DNA from: JAPPHY01 sp965247535
GTDB taxonomy: Bacteria > Chloroflexota > Dehalococcoidia > Lucifugimonadales > UBA2985
Length of the DNA: 64,000 nucleotides
NCBI GenBank assembly: GCA_965247535.1
Contig: OZ252018.1
Location: 1,426,001-1,490,000, forward strand
Direction of reading: 5' to 3'
Each line of letters opens with the position of its first letter. Within the stretch, counting starts at the first letter, position 1. Made by a program: the position numbers and the translations under genes. This document shows, piece by piece, positions 17,151 to 29,176 of the stretch. The notes under the pieces were generated by a model. The model was not told the DNA's origin. It worked only from the letters and a program-made list of their open reading frames with translations, and did no database searches.

Positions 17151-17564
17151 ATGCCAAGGCCCGTACCAATTCCTGATGAGGTAAGTAAACCCTTCTGGGA
17201 GGCGGCGAACGAACGGCGACTAACAGTCCAGAGATGCTCCACTTGCAGCCGATTGCAATACCCACCGGAATCAAGTTGCTCCCAATGTGACTCTGCCGAG
17301 AATCTGGAGTGGAGTGAGGTTAGCGGGAGGGGCACCATAGATGACTATGTAGTGATACATGACTCACGTCTCAGACTGTATGTGGAAGATCAGCCCTACA
17401 ACGTCGCCATCATTCAGATCGAAGAAGACCCTGGTATCCAGTTTTTCTCCAACCTTCCTGGGACGCCGGTAGGTGAGGTTCCGGTGGGAGCCTCTGTGGA
17501 GGTTGTATTTGTGGAGGGGGCGGCGCCCGGTCAATTGATTCCTGAATGGCGAGTTGTGCACTAG
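17151..17564 (+). CDS. DUF35 OB-fold / zinc-ribbon protein (thiolase partner)
   Basis: A 137-residue protein. An N-terminal helix (PDEVSKPFWEAANERRL) precedes a rubredoxin-like zinc ribbon (CSTCSRLQYPPESSCSQC, four Cys), then an OB fold (GRGTIDDYVVIHD to VEVVFVEGAAPG). This is the DUF35 family, whose members bind SCP2-type thiolases or acyl-CoA dehydrogenases; the ChsH2 C-terminal domain with Ltp2 is the best-studied case. GAGAGGAGG lies five bases before ATG 17151, and the thiolase follows 50 bases downstream, fitting a two-subunit enzyme. Codon use is less GC-rich than in the pyr operon. Confidence 0.85.
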   Translation: MPRPVPIPDEVSKPFWEAANERRLTVQRCSTCSRLQYPPESSCSQCDSAENLEWSEVSGRGTIDDYVVIHDSRLRLYVEDQPYNVAIIQIEEDPGIQFFSNLPGTPVGEVPVGASVEVVFVEGAAPGQLIPEWRVVH

Positions 17565-17614
17565 GCAGACTAGCCATCATTTCGACATGCCAACGCATAG
17601 AGAGGAGTAAACAA

Positions 17615-18934
17615 ATGGCACCAACTCCGTTGGCTCCGCTTTCGCTTTACAGAGAGAATGAGGACCTGGGAATATGGGAGCACAGGGGGAAGGTGGCGGT
17701 GGCGGGATTGGGGTGCTCTCCGACAGCCCGGCGCTGGGACGAAACGCCCGAAACCAGCGTGGGCGCGAACACCATAATCGCGGTCAACAAAGCCCTGGAG
17801 GATGCTGGGATTTCCCCGGAGGCAATCGACGGCCTTGTTGTCGTTCCGAATTGCACAGGGGAGCCATGGGCGCCGAGACCCGTTCCGGAAGATTTCGCCA
17901 GAACGTACGAACCCACTGATAATCCCAACGACGGAATCAGTTCAATGAGCGCCGACTGGCTCGTCAAGAACATGCCCGAGTTGAACAACGTCTCATTTGC
18001 CATGCACGCTCCGACATGCATGTCGAAGGCTATTGTCGTTGCCGCCCAAATAGTGGGTGACGGAGAAGCCAATACCGTCCTGGTTGTTCGGGCACTCAAT
18101 AACCTCTCAGGTCGATACTCCCAGTGGGGAGCTAACGCGTTGGATACCGCACCCGGCAGCGCCCAGTGGACAAGTCCCTGGGGCTGGAGCGCCGCCGGCG
18201 CCACTTATGGATACCTGCTCAACAAGTACTGCCGAAAGTACGGCTCCAGCCACGACAGGATGGCCCCTTTCATCGTGAATCAGCGAAGGAACGGCCTCAT
18301 GAATCCGGATGGGTTCTTCTACCAGCATCGGCCCGAGGCGATCACTGTTGAGGACTATCTAGCTGCGAGATGGTTGGCCAAACCCATGAACCTCTACGAT
18401 GCCGACATGCCCATCCAGGTGTCGTTCGCTTATGTCTTCACCACTGCAGATCGAGCGAAGGACATGAAGCAGCCTCCGGTTTACATACTCAACCACGCTT
18501 CGAATGTCCCCAATGTGCGAAGCAACATCCAAACGCTGGACGAGGTAGAGGCTTCTACAGATGCCATAGCGCGAAAAGTATTCGACGGATCCGGCATCAC
18601 CGCCAACGACATAGACGTGTTCAATCCGTACGACGGGTTCACGCTCTTTACGCAGTATTACCTGGAGGGCTTCCAGTGGCACGGTGTAAAACGGGGCGAG
18701 GCGCACGACTTTTGGGCTGGGGATATTACCGTTGAGGGTCCCCATCCCTTCTCATCCAGCGGTGGCAACACCGGGAGCGGACGCACGCGTGTTTGGTTGC
18801 ATAACGATTGCATCCAGCAGATAAGGGGGCAGGCAGGCGATCGCCAAGTAAATAACAAAGCCGAGATCGCCGTATCGGGTGCCTACACTCCAACAGATTC
18901 GTGCTGGACGACCTGGAGCAAGTACCCCGATTAG
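17615..18934 (+). CDS. SCP2-type thiolase / lipid-transfer-like protein
   Basis: A 439-residue thiolase-fold protein with the N-terminal VAVAGLGCSPTARRWDETPE segment, the ALEDAGISPEAIDGLVV motif, and the C-terminal GGNTGSGRTRVW glycine loop. Members paired with DUF35 proteins often act as retro-aldolases or thiolases on acyl-CoA side chains, for example Ltp2 in steroid degradation. A Cys is present in HAPTCMSKA, but whether it is catalytic cannot be judged by eye. ATG 17615 was chosen because AGAGGAG lies seven bases upstream; the longer in-frame start would overlap the DUF35 gene. Substrate is unknown. Confidence 0.8.
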   Translation: MAPTPLAPLSLYRENEDLGIWEHRGKVAVAGLGCSPTARRWDETPETSVGANTIIAVNKALEDAGISPEAIDGLVVVPNCTGEPWAPRPVPEDFARTYEPTDNPNDGISSMSADWLVKNMPELNNVSFAMHAPTCMSKAIVVAAQIVGDGEANTVLVVRALNNLSGRYSQWGANALDTAPGSAQWTSPWGWSAAGATYGYLLNKYCRKYGSSHDRMAPFIVNQRRNGLMNPDGFFYQHRPEAITVEDYLAARWLAKPMNLYDADMPIQVSFAYVFTTADRAKDMKQPPVYILNHASNVPNVRSNIQTLDEVEASTDAIARKVFDGSGITANDIDVFNPYDGFTLFTQYYLEGFQWHGVKRGEAHDFWAGDITVEGPHPFSSSGGNTGSGRTRVWLHNDCIQQIRGQAGDRQVNNKAEIAVSGAYTPTDSCWTTWSKYPD

Positions 18935-19165
18935 CCCACTTACCCAGCCTAGAATCAGTCAATCAGGTTGTCCAGGGCTAGCCGACTGGACTGGAACGGT
19001 GATACCACTAAGAGATCCAACCGTCTCCGCTAGCCGCTTCGAAATCGACGGCCCACGAGTACCGGATCTCTTGGTGTCTATTCAATGTATGAGATTGACA
19101 GTCTCAGTATGAGTGGTGTCCTGGGCCATTTCTAGCACCCGTGGAGAGTGTCCCGCCACCGCCCC

Positions 19166-22489
<3,324 letters not shown>

Positions 22490-22521
22490 AAGCATCCTTG
22501 GATTTCATAGCTTTGCCGTCA

Positions 22522-23616
22522 TTACCAGCTGTTTCTCATCACCATCTCCAGGAATCGGTCGAAGAGGTACACATTGTCCAGCGGGCCGGGCGACGCTTCC
22601 GAGTGGTACTGAATGCTCATCACCGGCAGCTCCCTGTGGCGCATGCCCTCAACCGTATTGTCGTTGAGGTTGATGTGGCTGACCTCCAGCTCCGGTGGCA
22701 GGGTGTCGCCGTCCACGGCGTAGCCGTGGTTCTGGGCCGTGATGTGGACTCGCCCGGTCCCAAGGTCGCGGACGGGGTGATTCCCGCCCCTGTGGCCGAA
22801 CTTCAGCTTGAACGTGCTCCCTCCCATGGCCCGTGCGATGACCTGATGACCCAAGCAAATGCCCAGGATGGGCGCGCGTCCTATGAGATCCTTGGCCGTC
22901 TCTACCACGTAGTCCAGCAGGGCCGGGTCACCCGGCCCGGGCGACAGAACGATGCCGTCCGGCTTCAGCGCCAGGATGTCCGACGCTTTCGATTCCACCG
23001 GCATGGCCATCACCCTGCAGCCACGAGAGCGCAGGAGACGCAGTATGTTGTACTTTAGGCCGTAATCGTTGACCAGCACGAGCGGCCCGTCTTTCTCGCC
23101 GGACTCGTCATCCCAGCCATACGGCTTGTCCGCGCTCACGCCCGCGACGAAGTCCACTTCGTCGTAGCGGGGCGCACTGCGCAGCCGCTCCAGCGCCTCC
23201 TCCGGCGAGGCTTCGACCGCGATCATTCCCATCATCACGCCGGCAAAGCGGATCTTGCGGGTGACGGCCCGCGTGTCTATGCCCGCAATGCCTGCAATGC
23301 CCTGCGACGCCAGGTATTCGTGCACCGTCATGGTCGACAGGTTGTGGCTGGGCTCCAGGCAGTGCTCTCGCACCGCAAATCCGGCCACGCGGATGGACCG
23401 AGACTCCATGTGCTCGCCGTTCACGCCGTAGTTGCCGATGATGGGATAGGTGGGAATGACAATCTGGCCTGCGTAGGAAGGATCGGTCAGAATCTCCTGG
23501 TAGCCTGTCATGCTGGTGTTGAAAACCACCTCGCCGAACGAGTCCACCTCAGCGCCGAAGGATTCCCCCTCGTACCAGGAGCCGTCCTGCAGCGCCAGGA
23601 TCGCCCGCCTAGCCAA
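22522..23616 (-). CDS. carA: Carbamoyl-phosphate synthase small (glutaminase) subunit CarA
   Basis: A 364-residue subunit that hydrolyses glutamine and passes ammonia to CarB. The N-terminal CPSase domain (FNTSMTGYQEILTDPSYAGQ) is followed by a class I glutaminase domain. The nucleophile is in GICLGHQ, and the His/Glu pair is in QYHSEASPGP, where Ser replaces the usual Pro. TTG 23616 was chosen because GGAGG lies six bases upstream and it starts directly at ARRAILALQDG. The gene overlaps the end of pyrC by eight bases. Confidence 0.94.
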   Translation of the reverse strand: MARRAILALQDGSWYEGESFGAEVDSFGEVVFNTSMTGYQEILTDPSYAGQIVIPTYPIIGNYGVNGEHMESRSIRVAGFAVREHCLEPSHNLSTMTVHEYLASQGIAGIAGIDTRAVTRKIRFAGVMMGMIAVEASPEEALERLRSAPRYDEVDFVAGVSADKPYGWDDESGEKDGPLVLVNDYGLKYNILRLLRSRGCRVMAMPVESKASDILALKPDGIVLSPGPGDPALLDYVVETAKDLIGRAPILGICLGHQVIARAMGGSTFKLKFGHRGGNHPVRDLGTGRVHITAQNHGYAVDGDTLPPELEVSHINLNDNTVEGMRHRELPVMSIQYHSEASPGPLDNVYLFDRFLEMVMRNSW

Positions 23617-24931
23617 GCGGCACCTCCTCGCATCGATACACCACGCGCCCGGCCACAAGCGTCGCAGCAACGCCTCCCTTGAGTGTGGCGCCGTCCAGCG
23701 GCGTGTTCCTACCGCCTGACACCATGCAGTCGGAGCGCACCAACCACTCAGCGTCCGGATCGAATATCGCGACGTCCGCGGGGCTGCCCGGCTTTAGCGT
23801 TCCCCGGCATAGGTCCGGACGGCCCAGGACTCGAGCAGGCCCGGCGGTCATTCGTTCAACCATGGTGGGCAGGTCCAGGCGTCCCTCGTGGACGAGGCCC
23901 ATGAGCGAGCCAAGAGCAAACTCCAGACCGCTGATGCCGAACGCCGCCTCATCGAACGTGCAGTCCTTGTCCGCGGCGCTGTGGGGCGCGTGGTCCGTTG
24001 CCACGCAGTCGATGACGCCCTCGGCCAGGGCGGCCACGAGCGCGTCCGCGTCCCGACGGGTTCGAAGCGGTGGATTGACCTTCGCATTGGTGTCGTAGGG
24101 GCCGTGGCGGCCCGACTTCGCTGTCACCCACTCCTCCGTAATTGTCAGGTGGTGAGGAGTGACCTCTGCCGTCACTTGTGTACCCCGTTCCCTGGCCCTG
24201 CGCAGCAACTCCACGCCTCCAGCAGTGGTGACGTGCGCCATGTGAACTCGAGCGCCTGTGGCCTCTGCAAGCGCAACGTTGCGGGCCACCATCGCCTCCT
24301 CCGCACAGGCCGGCCAGCCTCGCAGTCCCAGGCTATCGGCCAGAGCGCCGCGGTTCATAACGCCGCCGGCCGAGATAGACGTATCTTCGCAGTGGTCGAT
24401 GACGAGCAGGCCGAGAGCCCCGGCCCTTTCGAGCGCCATCCGCATCAGTCTCTCATCGCCCACTGGGCTGCCGTCGTCGCTGAGCGCGACCGCGCCGGCG
24501 CGTGCAACCTCCTCGACGTCCACCAGCTCGGCGCCCGCACGGCCCCTGGTCACGCATGCAATCGGTAGCACCCGCACCGCGGCCTCGGCCCGCGCCCGCT
24601 CCAGGACCAGCTCAACCACCTCCGCGCAGTCGACTGGCGGTCGTGTGTTGGGCATGGCGCATACCGTGGTGAAGCCACCGGCGGCCGCGGCGGCTGTGCC
24701 GGAGGCCATTGTCTCCTTGTGCTCCTCACCTGGCACGCGTAGATGGCAATGAACATCGATGAAGCCGGGGCACACGATCAACCCAGCGGCGTCCAGCAGC
24801 TCCGTTCCGGGCGGGGTCTCGACGCACTCTCCCACCGATGCAACGACTCCATCCACAATCAGAACGTCGCCTATCAGGTCCACTCCCGCGGCGGGGTCGA
24901 TGACGCGGCCTCTCTTGATGACGAGGCTCAC
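23609..24931 (-). CDS. pyrC: Dihydroorotase PyrC
   Basis: A 440-residue amidohydrolase that closes carbamoyl aspartate to dihydroorotate. The metal-binding motif DVHCHLRVPG lies near residue 60, further histidines occur in MAHVTTAGG and TPHHLTI, and the late catalytic Asp is in VATDHAPHS. The GTG start at 24931 overlaps the pyrB stop as GTGA. It belongs to the class I (PyrC of Gram-positive type, about 430 residues) enzymes that often associate with aspartate transcarbamoylase, which is encoded next to it. Confidence 0.93.
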   Translation of the reverse strand: MSLVIKRGRVIDPAAGVDLIGDVLIVDGVVASVGECVETPPGTELLDAAGLIVCPGFIDVHCHLRVPGEEHKETMASGTAAAAAGGFTTVCAMPNTRPPVDCAEVVELVLERARAEAAVRVLPIACVTRGRAGAELVDVEEVARAGAVALSDDGSPVGDERLMRMALERAGALGLLVIDHCEDTSISAGGVMNRGALADSLGLRGWPACAEEAMVARNVALAEATGARVHMAHVTTAGGVELLRRARERGTQVTAEVTPHHLTITEEWVTAKSGRHGPYDTNAKVNPPLRTRRDADALVAALAEGVIDCVATDHAPHSAADKDCTFDEAAFGISGLEFALGSLMGLVHEGRLDLPTMVERMTAGPARVLGRPDLCRGTLKPGSPADVAIFDPDAEWLVRSDCMVSGGRNTPLDGATLKGGVAATLVAGRVVYRCEEVPLG

Positions 24932-26412
24932 CGGTCACACCCCACGGCGATGTCCAGCCATCTACTCGCCGCATCGCCGGTTCTCGCCGGCAGGCTGTCC
25001 CATCTGCTTGACGCACGCTTGAATCCCGCGGCCTCCGCCGACCCAACGGTTCGGTGAAAGCGCACGTGCTCCGGTCGGACGGGCGGCCTGAACCGGTCCA
25101 GCAGCTCCGATGGGTAGTAGAAGCGGGACTCCGTGTTGCCCACGTATTCGCCGCGAGTCTCCTGGTCGCAGTAGAGGCAGCGCAGCATGTAGTCTTCGTC
25201 GCGGATCACCTCGAACTGGGGCGTGGCAAATCGGCTCTCTCGGTTCGAGATGCACGTAGCGTTGGAGCAGTCGAAACCGGCGTACGAGTAACGCAGGCCT
25301 TTGACCTCCTGCTCGTAGGGCTGCTTTCGAACGGCGCCCGAATCCTCCCCAAGGCCCAGCGTATGCCACAATAACGCCATCCTGATGGGTATCCCTATGG
25401 CGGCCTGCCGGAAGTACAGGCTCCGCGGGTCCTGGTCGACCTCCGGGCTGAGCTCGTCCACGCGGGGAAGCGGATGAAGGATCGATATGTTCTCGAAGTG
25501 GCTCCCCTTCAGCGTGTCCAGTGTGACTGCCGGGTATCTCCCCTCTTCGGCCCCGCCGCTGCCCCGCTCCGTCTGGCGGCGCGTCACGTACAGCGACAGC
25601 GACTCGCCGCTGCCCACGCGGTACTCCAGCGTCGTGCCCTCCACGGAGGACATGGCCAGCTGGTGCGGCTCGCTGGGCGTAATGTAGATGGCGTTCACGG
25701 TGGCCGGCCCATTGTCCATCTGAGGCCTGTCGAAGAGGGCGCTCAGTATGCCAAGGCGCTCTCGTTGAATGTGCGCGTGGTAGTCCCGCTCCAGGCGGCG
25801 GAGCACGTAGTCGGGCACCTCGTTTCCGGCCCCGGGCACAAACACGATGTTCGCCTCCATGCGGGCGAGCGCGAATGCCAGGGAGTGGACTGTGCGCCCG
25901 TGCTGCAGGTCGCCGCAGAGAGCCACGTTGAGGCCCTTGATGGAGCCGTGACGCTCCCTGAGTGTGTACAGGTCGCACAAGGTCTGGGTTGGGTGCTCGT
26001 GACCGCCATCGCCCGCGTTGATGACCGGCACCGGCGAGTACTCCGCGGCGAGCTTGGCCGCGCCTTCACTCGGATGCCTCACGACCATCACGTCGGCATA
26101 CGCGCCGACCACACGCACCGTGTCCGCGAGAGACTCGCCCTTGGACACCGACGAGGCGCTCACGTCCCACGTGGAGATGGCGCCGCCGCCGAGCCTCTGG
26201 ATGGCCGCCTCAAATGAGAGGCGTGTCCGGGTGCTTGGCTCGTAGAACAGGGTGGCCACGATCCTGCCGGCGGCCTCCCCGTAGAACGACGCTCTATCCT
26301 GTACGATACCATCCGCGGTGTCGAAAATCCCCTGGATGTCGTTCAGGCTCAGGTCGTCCACGGAAATGGTGCTGCGACCGGCCAGGCTGCTCATTCCGGT
26401 ACTCTCTCTCAT
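24928..26412 (-). CDS. pyrB: Aspartate carbamoyltransferase PyrB with fused PyrI-like zinc domain
   Basis: A 494-residue enzyme forming carbamoyl aspartate. The catalytic part (about residues 15-352) has the carbamoyl-phosphate loop YEPSTRTRLSFE near 57-68, HPTQTLCDLYTL, and HPLPRVDEL. It carries an extra stretch of about 35 residues around 235-270. After it, Cys382-x4-Cys387-x24-Cys412-x2-Cys415 reproduces the zinc-ligand spacing of the E. coli regulatory chain PyrI (C-x4-C-x23-C-x2-C). The nucleotide-binding allosteric domain of PyrI is absent. A further 78 residues follow. PyrB-PyrI fusions are known in Thermotoga, but there the regulatory part is complete. ATG 26412 overlaps the pyrR stop as ATGA. 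Confidence 0.92.
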   Translation of the reverse strand: MRESTGMSSLAGRSTISVDDLSLNDIQGIFDTADGIVQDRASFYGEAAGRIVATLFYEPSTRTRLSFEAAIQRLGGGAISTWDVSASSVSKGESLADTVRVVGAYADVMVVRHPSEGAAKLAAEYSPVPVINAGDGGHEHPTQTLCDLYTLRERHGSIKGLNVALCGDLQHGRTVHSLAFALARMEANIVFVPGAGNEVPDYVLRRLERDYHAHIQRERLGILSALFDRPQMDNGPATVNAIYITPSEPHQLAMSSVEGTTLEYRVGSGESLSLYVTRRQTERGSGGAEEGRYPAVTLDTLKGSHFENISILHPLPRVDELSPEVDQDPRSLYFRQAAIGIPIRMALLWHTLGLGEDSGAVRKQPYEQEVKGLRYSYAGFDCSNATCISNRESRFATPQFEVIRDEDYMLRCLYCDQETRGEYVGNTESRFYYPSELLDRFRPPVRPEHVRFHRTVGSAEAAGFKRASSRWDSLPARTGDAASRWLDIAVGCDR

Positions 26413-26999
26413 GGCGATCGCTCCGTTAGCGCGCCGACCGCTCGGGATCGAGTCCGGTCGGGATGACTGGCGGCTCTCTGGATCACCACAGCGTCTTCAC
26501 CGTCGGTCTCGGCCAGGCGCACCTCCACGCGCTCTCCAATGGACGTGGGCACGTTCTTGCCGGCGTAGTCCGCCCGTATGGGAAGCTCGCGATGGCCGCG
26601 ATCCACAAGCACCGCCAGCTGAATGAGGCGAGGGCGCCCCAGGTCCATGAGCGCGTCCATGGCGGCTCGAATGCTGCGGCCGGTGAACAGCACATCGTCC
26701 ACCAGCACGACCTTGGCGTCGGCGATGGAGACGGGAATGTCCGTCGGAGGGTTGGCGATCAAACCGCGTACGGTGATGTCGTCTCGATAGAGCTGGATGT
26801 CGAGCGCGCCTACGGGGACGTCGCGCCCCTCGAAGCGTCGGATGCGGTCGGCCAAGCGGCGGGCCAGGGGCACGCCCCTCGTATGCATACCGACCAGCAC
26901 CAGGTCGTCGACGCCACGGTTGCGCTCCAGGACCTCGTGCGCAATTCGGCTGAGTGCCCGCTGGATCTCGTCCTGGGACATCAGCTGCTTTTCGGCCAT
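26409..26999 (-). CDS. pyrR: Pyrimidine operon RNA-binding attenuator and uracil phosphoribosyltransferase PyrR
   Basis: A 196-residue PRTase-fold protein that binds the pyr leader RNA when UMP or UTP is high and may also convert uracil to UMP. The PRPP-binding motif VVLVDDVLFTGRSIRAAMD is intact at about residues 96-114, and the N-terminal MSQDEIQRALSRIAHEVLER is typical. A C-terminal tail of about 15 residues after the PRTase core is slightly longer than in Bacillus. It is the first gene of pyrR-pyrB-pyrC-carA-carB, and a PyrR-type RNA site lies just upstream. Its ribosome-binding site AGGAGG (27014-27009) sits inside the terminator stem. Confidence 0.94.
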   Translation of the reverse strand: MAEKQLMSQDEIQRALSRIAHEVLERNRGVDDLVLVGMHTRGVPLARRLADRIRRFEGRDVPVGALDIQLYRDDITVRGLIANPPTDIPVSIADAKVVLVDDVLFTGRSIRAAMDALMDLGRPRLIQLAVLVDRGHRELPIRADYAGKNVPTSIGERVEVRLAETDGEDAVVIQRAASHPDRTRSRAVGALTERSP

Positions 27000-27000
27000 G

Positions 27001-27114
27001 AAAAAAGCCTCCTGCCGCGGCTGGCAAGAGGCTGCACTTCATCTTTGCGAGCGATGGCCTGAACCACAACTCACCGCGCACCTTGCCAGCCTCACGGGAC
27101 TGGAATTAAAGGCT
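27001..27114 (-). promoter_or_regulatory. PyrR-dependent attenuator leader (binding loop, antiterminator, terminator)
   Basis: Reading the RNA 5' to 3' (minus strand): a PyrR-binding hairpin, CCAG-UCCCGUGAGG-CUGG, with a lower CCUU/AAGG stem (27114-27081), matches the known PyrR recognition loop. GGCUGGCAAG (27091-27082) can instead pair with CUUGCCAGCC (27028-27019), forming a 10-bp antiterminator. The terminator is GCCUCUUGCC (27032-27023) with GGCAGGAGGC (27016-27007), ten pairs including one G-U, then six U (27006-27001). The three folds are mutually exclusive, as in Bacillus. The terminator's 3' arm contains AGGAGG, and the U-run ends one base before the pyrR ATG. Confidence 0.92.
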
Positions 27115-27159
27115 CCCCCGCTTCTGCGGCGCACCATTCGGTGCCCGCACATCTCTGCT

Positions 27160-27188
27160 ATTGTACCACGATCCGGCTGCGGTCACAA
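27160..27188 (-). promoter_or_regulatory. pyr operon promoter
   Basis: On the minus strand TTGTGA (27188-27183), a 17-base spacer and TACAAT (27165-27160). Transcription would start near 27153, giving a leader of about 155 bases that contains the whole attenuator. Confidence 0.7.
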
Positions 27189-27320
27189 GACGACTGACGG
27201 AGTGAAGAAAAAGCGCGAAGCAGAATCTCCGACGAGCGCTCTCCTAACTACGTAGCCGTTACCGCCCCACCCGAGCCGTCCAGCGACTTACGGCTTCGCC
27301 CCACGTAACTCCCCCACCCC

Positions 27321-27962
27321 CTACTCCAACGCGGCCGCCAGGAACCCTGCGACCCGCTCTGCCGCAGAGGACTCGACACCGGAGAACGTGTGGTCCGCCC
27401 CCGCGATCACTTCCCATTCAGTGGGCGGCGGAATCTCCGCCACCAGGCTCGCGAGCTCCTCATGCGGCACCAGCAGGTCACGGTCTCCGACCATCACCAG
27501 CTTCGCCCCCCTGAACCTGTCGAGCTTCGCCCTGCGCATGCCGCCGAGCGTCGGCGCGAGCGCCGCGACCGCGCCGACCGGCTTCAGCTTTCGCGCCGCC
27601 TCTAACGCCACAACCGCGCCAAACGACACGCCCGCCACTCCGATCCTCTTGCCGTCCACGCCAGGCCATCGCCTTAGCGTGTCGACGGCAGCCCGCAGGT
27701 CGTCCTGCTCACGCTCCCCACGGTCGAACCGGCCCTCGCTCGATCCCACGCCGCGGAAGTTGAAACGCAGCGTTGCCGCGCCCCTTTCGTTGAGCGCCGA
27801 GCAGAGCGCCTGCACGATGGGCGAGTCCATGTTGCCGCCGAACATCGGGTGGGGATGACACAGCGCAACGCCGGGGAATGACCCAGACGCGTTTGCCGGG
27901 AGCGTGAGCACGCCCTCAAGCGACAACTTGCCCGCGCGGAACGCGATGGCTTGCTGTCTCAT
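27321..27962 (-). CDS. Alpha/beta hydrolase (dienelactone hydrolase-like)
   Basis: A 213-residue alpha/beta hydrolase of the small CocE/NonD-related type. It has CHPHPMFGGNMD after the second strand, RFNFRGVGSSEG, the nucleophile elbow GVSFG (Ser near 114), an acid in MVGDRDLLVP, and a terminal His in AGADHTFSG. It overlaps the preceding paralogue (ATGA). The catalytic triad looks complete; the substrate is unknown. No signal peptide, so cytoplasmic. Confidence 0.82.
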   Translation of the reverse strand: MRQQAIAFRAGKLSLEGVLTLPANASGSFPGVALCHPHPMFGGNMDSPIVQALCSALNERGAATLRFNFRGVGSSEGRFDRGEREQDDLRAAVDTLRRWPGVDGKRIGVAGVSFGAVVALEAARKLKPVGAVAALAPTLGGMRRAKLDRFRGAKLVMVGDRDLLVPHEELASLVAEIPPPTEWEVIAGADHTFSGVESSAAERVAGFLAAALE

Positions 27963-28615
27963 GCCCTCTTGATCTCCGGTGTGAGCCTGGAATGGAAGAA
28001 TTCGGCTACGAGCGCGCCGACCTCCCGCTCACGCCCCAAGAAGAAGTGGTCCGCCCCGGAGACAACGTGCAACTTCGGGGCAACTGAGAGCTCGGCGCTG
28101 AGCCATTCGGCCTGCTCCGGCGCCATCTGCCTGTCACGCTCCCCGATGACGAACTGCACAGGCAGGAACGGCCGGCGCGCGAGGTCGTCCTCCGGGTCCA
28201 CTCGCGCCCTGCCGATAAGGGCAACCGCGGCCGCCATGTCGTAGGAAAATGCAGCCTTCATGGCGACGCCGGCGCCGAAGGAGTACCCGGCCAGCCCTGT
28301 CGACCTGCCATCGAGCTCCGGCAGGCTTGCTAGGTATCTTAGCGCTTCCCGGGCGTCCTCCACCTCTCCCCCGCCCTGATCGTGATTGCCGGCGCTCGCG
28401 CCCACGCCTCGAAAGTTGAAGCGCAGCACGGCCATACCGCACCCGACCAGCTCGCGGCACACGCCCATCACCACGTTGTTGTGCATGTCACCGCCCATGA
28501 GCGGGTGCGGGTGACACACCACGACGCCCGCAATGGGTCGACCGTCTTCCGGCAGGTGGAGACAGCCCTCCAAGCCCCCTGCCGGCCCGTCGATCGTTAC
28601 TGGCACGGGTTCCAT
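27959..28615 (-). CDS. Alpha/beta hydrolase, paralogue of the next gene
   Basis: A 218-residue hydrolase with the same landmarks as its downstream neighbour: CHPHPLMGGDMHNN, RFNFRGVGASAGN, nucleophile elbow GYSFGAG, VIGERDRQM and GADHFFLG. The two genes are a tandem duplication that has diverged well beyond half of its residues, and they overlap by four bases, so they are cotranslated. A heterodimer is possible but not shown. Confidence 0.82.
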   Translation of the reverse strand: MEPVPVTIDGPAGGLEGCLHLPEDGRPIAGVVVCHPHPLMGGDMHNNVVMGVCRELVGCGMAVLRFNFRGVGASAGNHDQGGGEVEDAREALRYLASLPELDGRSTGLAGYSFGAGVAMKAAFSYDMAAAVALIGRARVDPEDDLARRPFLPVQFVIGERDRQMAPEQAEWLSAELSVAPKLHVVSGADHFFLGREREVGALVAEFFHSRLTPEIKRA

Positions 28616-28637
28616 ACCGCCGCCTCCCGGGAAGCGC

Positions 28638-29057
28638 CTACAGGCCCATGGCCTGGACGCCCAGCCGTGCCAGGTCCTCGTCCTCCTGAGCGCTCAGGCC
28701 GCTGACGCCGACCGCTCCGAGACATGCTTCGTCGCCGGGCCGTAGGACCAACACGCCGCCCTGGAGCGCGAGCATGTTGGGGTCGCCAAAGTCGCTAATG
28801 TTTCGTCCCATGCTCTGGAACCGCTCCGCGAGCGCGGCCGTGTCGCTGCGCATGACGGCTGCTGTGTATGCCTTCTTGAAGGCGATCTGCTGTGGGAGCG
28901 CACGGCAGCGGTCCATGCGTGCGTACTGCACCAGCTTGCCGTTGGCGTCGACAATGGCGATTGCTATGGGACGCTCCGGCTCCTTCATAGCCTGCTCCAG
29001 CATCGCCTGCATGGCCTTCAGGGCCTCATCCAGTCCAATAACGCTCTCTTCGAACAC
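28638..29057 (-). CDS. GlcG/HbpS family protein
   Basis: A 139-residue protein with the family's PIAIAIVDANGKLVQYARMD strand-turn-strand and the C-terminal GAVGVSGLSAQEDEDLA. HbpS homologues bind haem in Streptomyces; other members sit in glycolate and cob(I)alamin-related operons. The GTG start at 29057 has GGAGG six bases upstream. It is followed on the same strand by the two hydrolases, but no pathway is implied. Confidence 0.78.
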   Translation of the reverse strand: MFEESVIGLDEALKAMQAMLEQAMKEPERPIAIAIVDANGKLVQYARMDRCRALPQQIAFKKAYTAAVMRSDTAALAERFQSMGRNISDFGDPNMLALQGGVLVLRPGDEACLGAVGVSGLSAQEDEDLARLGVQAMGL

Positions 29058-29176
29058 GTTTCACCTCCACATTTTCTGCCTCAATTGCCCTGCAGTTCCA
29101 GTGGGTCGGCGGCGAATTCGGCCGCTGCGAACCCTTCTCAAGTGCCAACCTGTTGCCGCCGCGCCACAGTTTCCAT

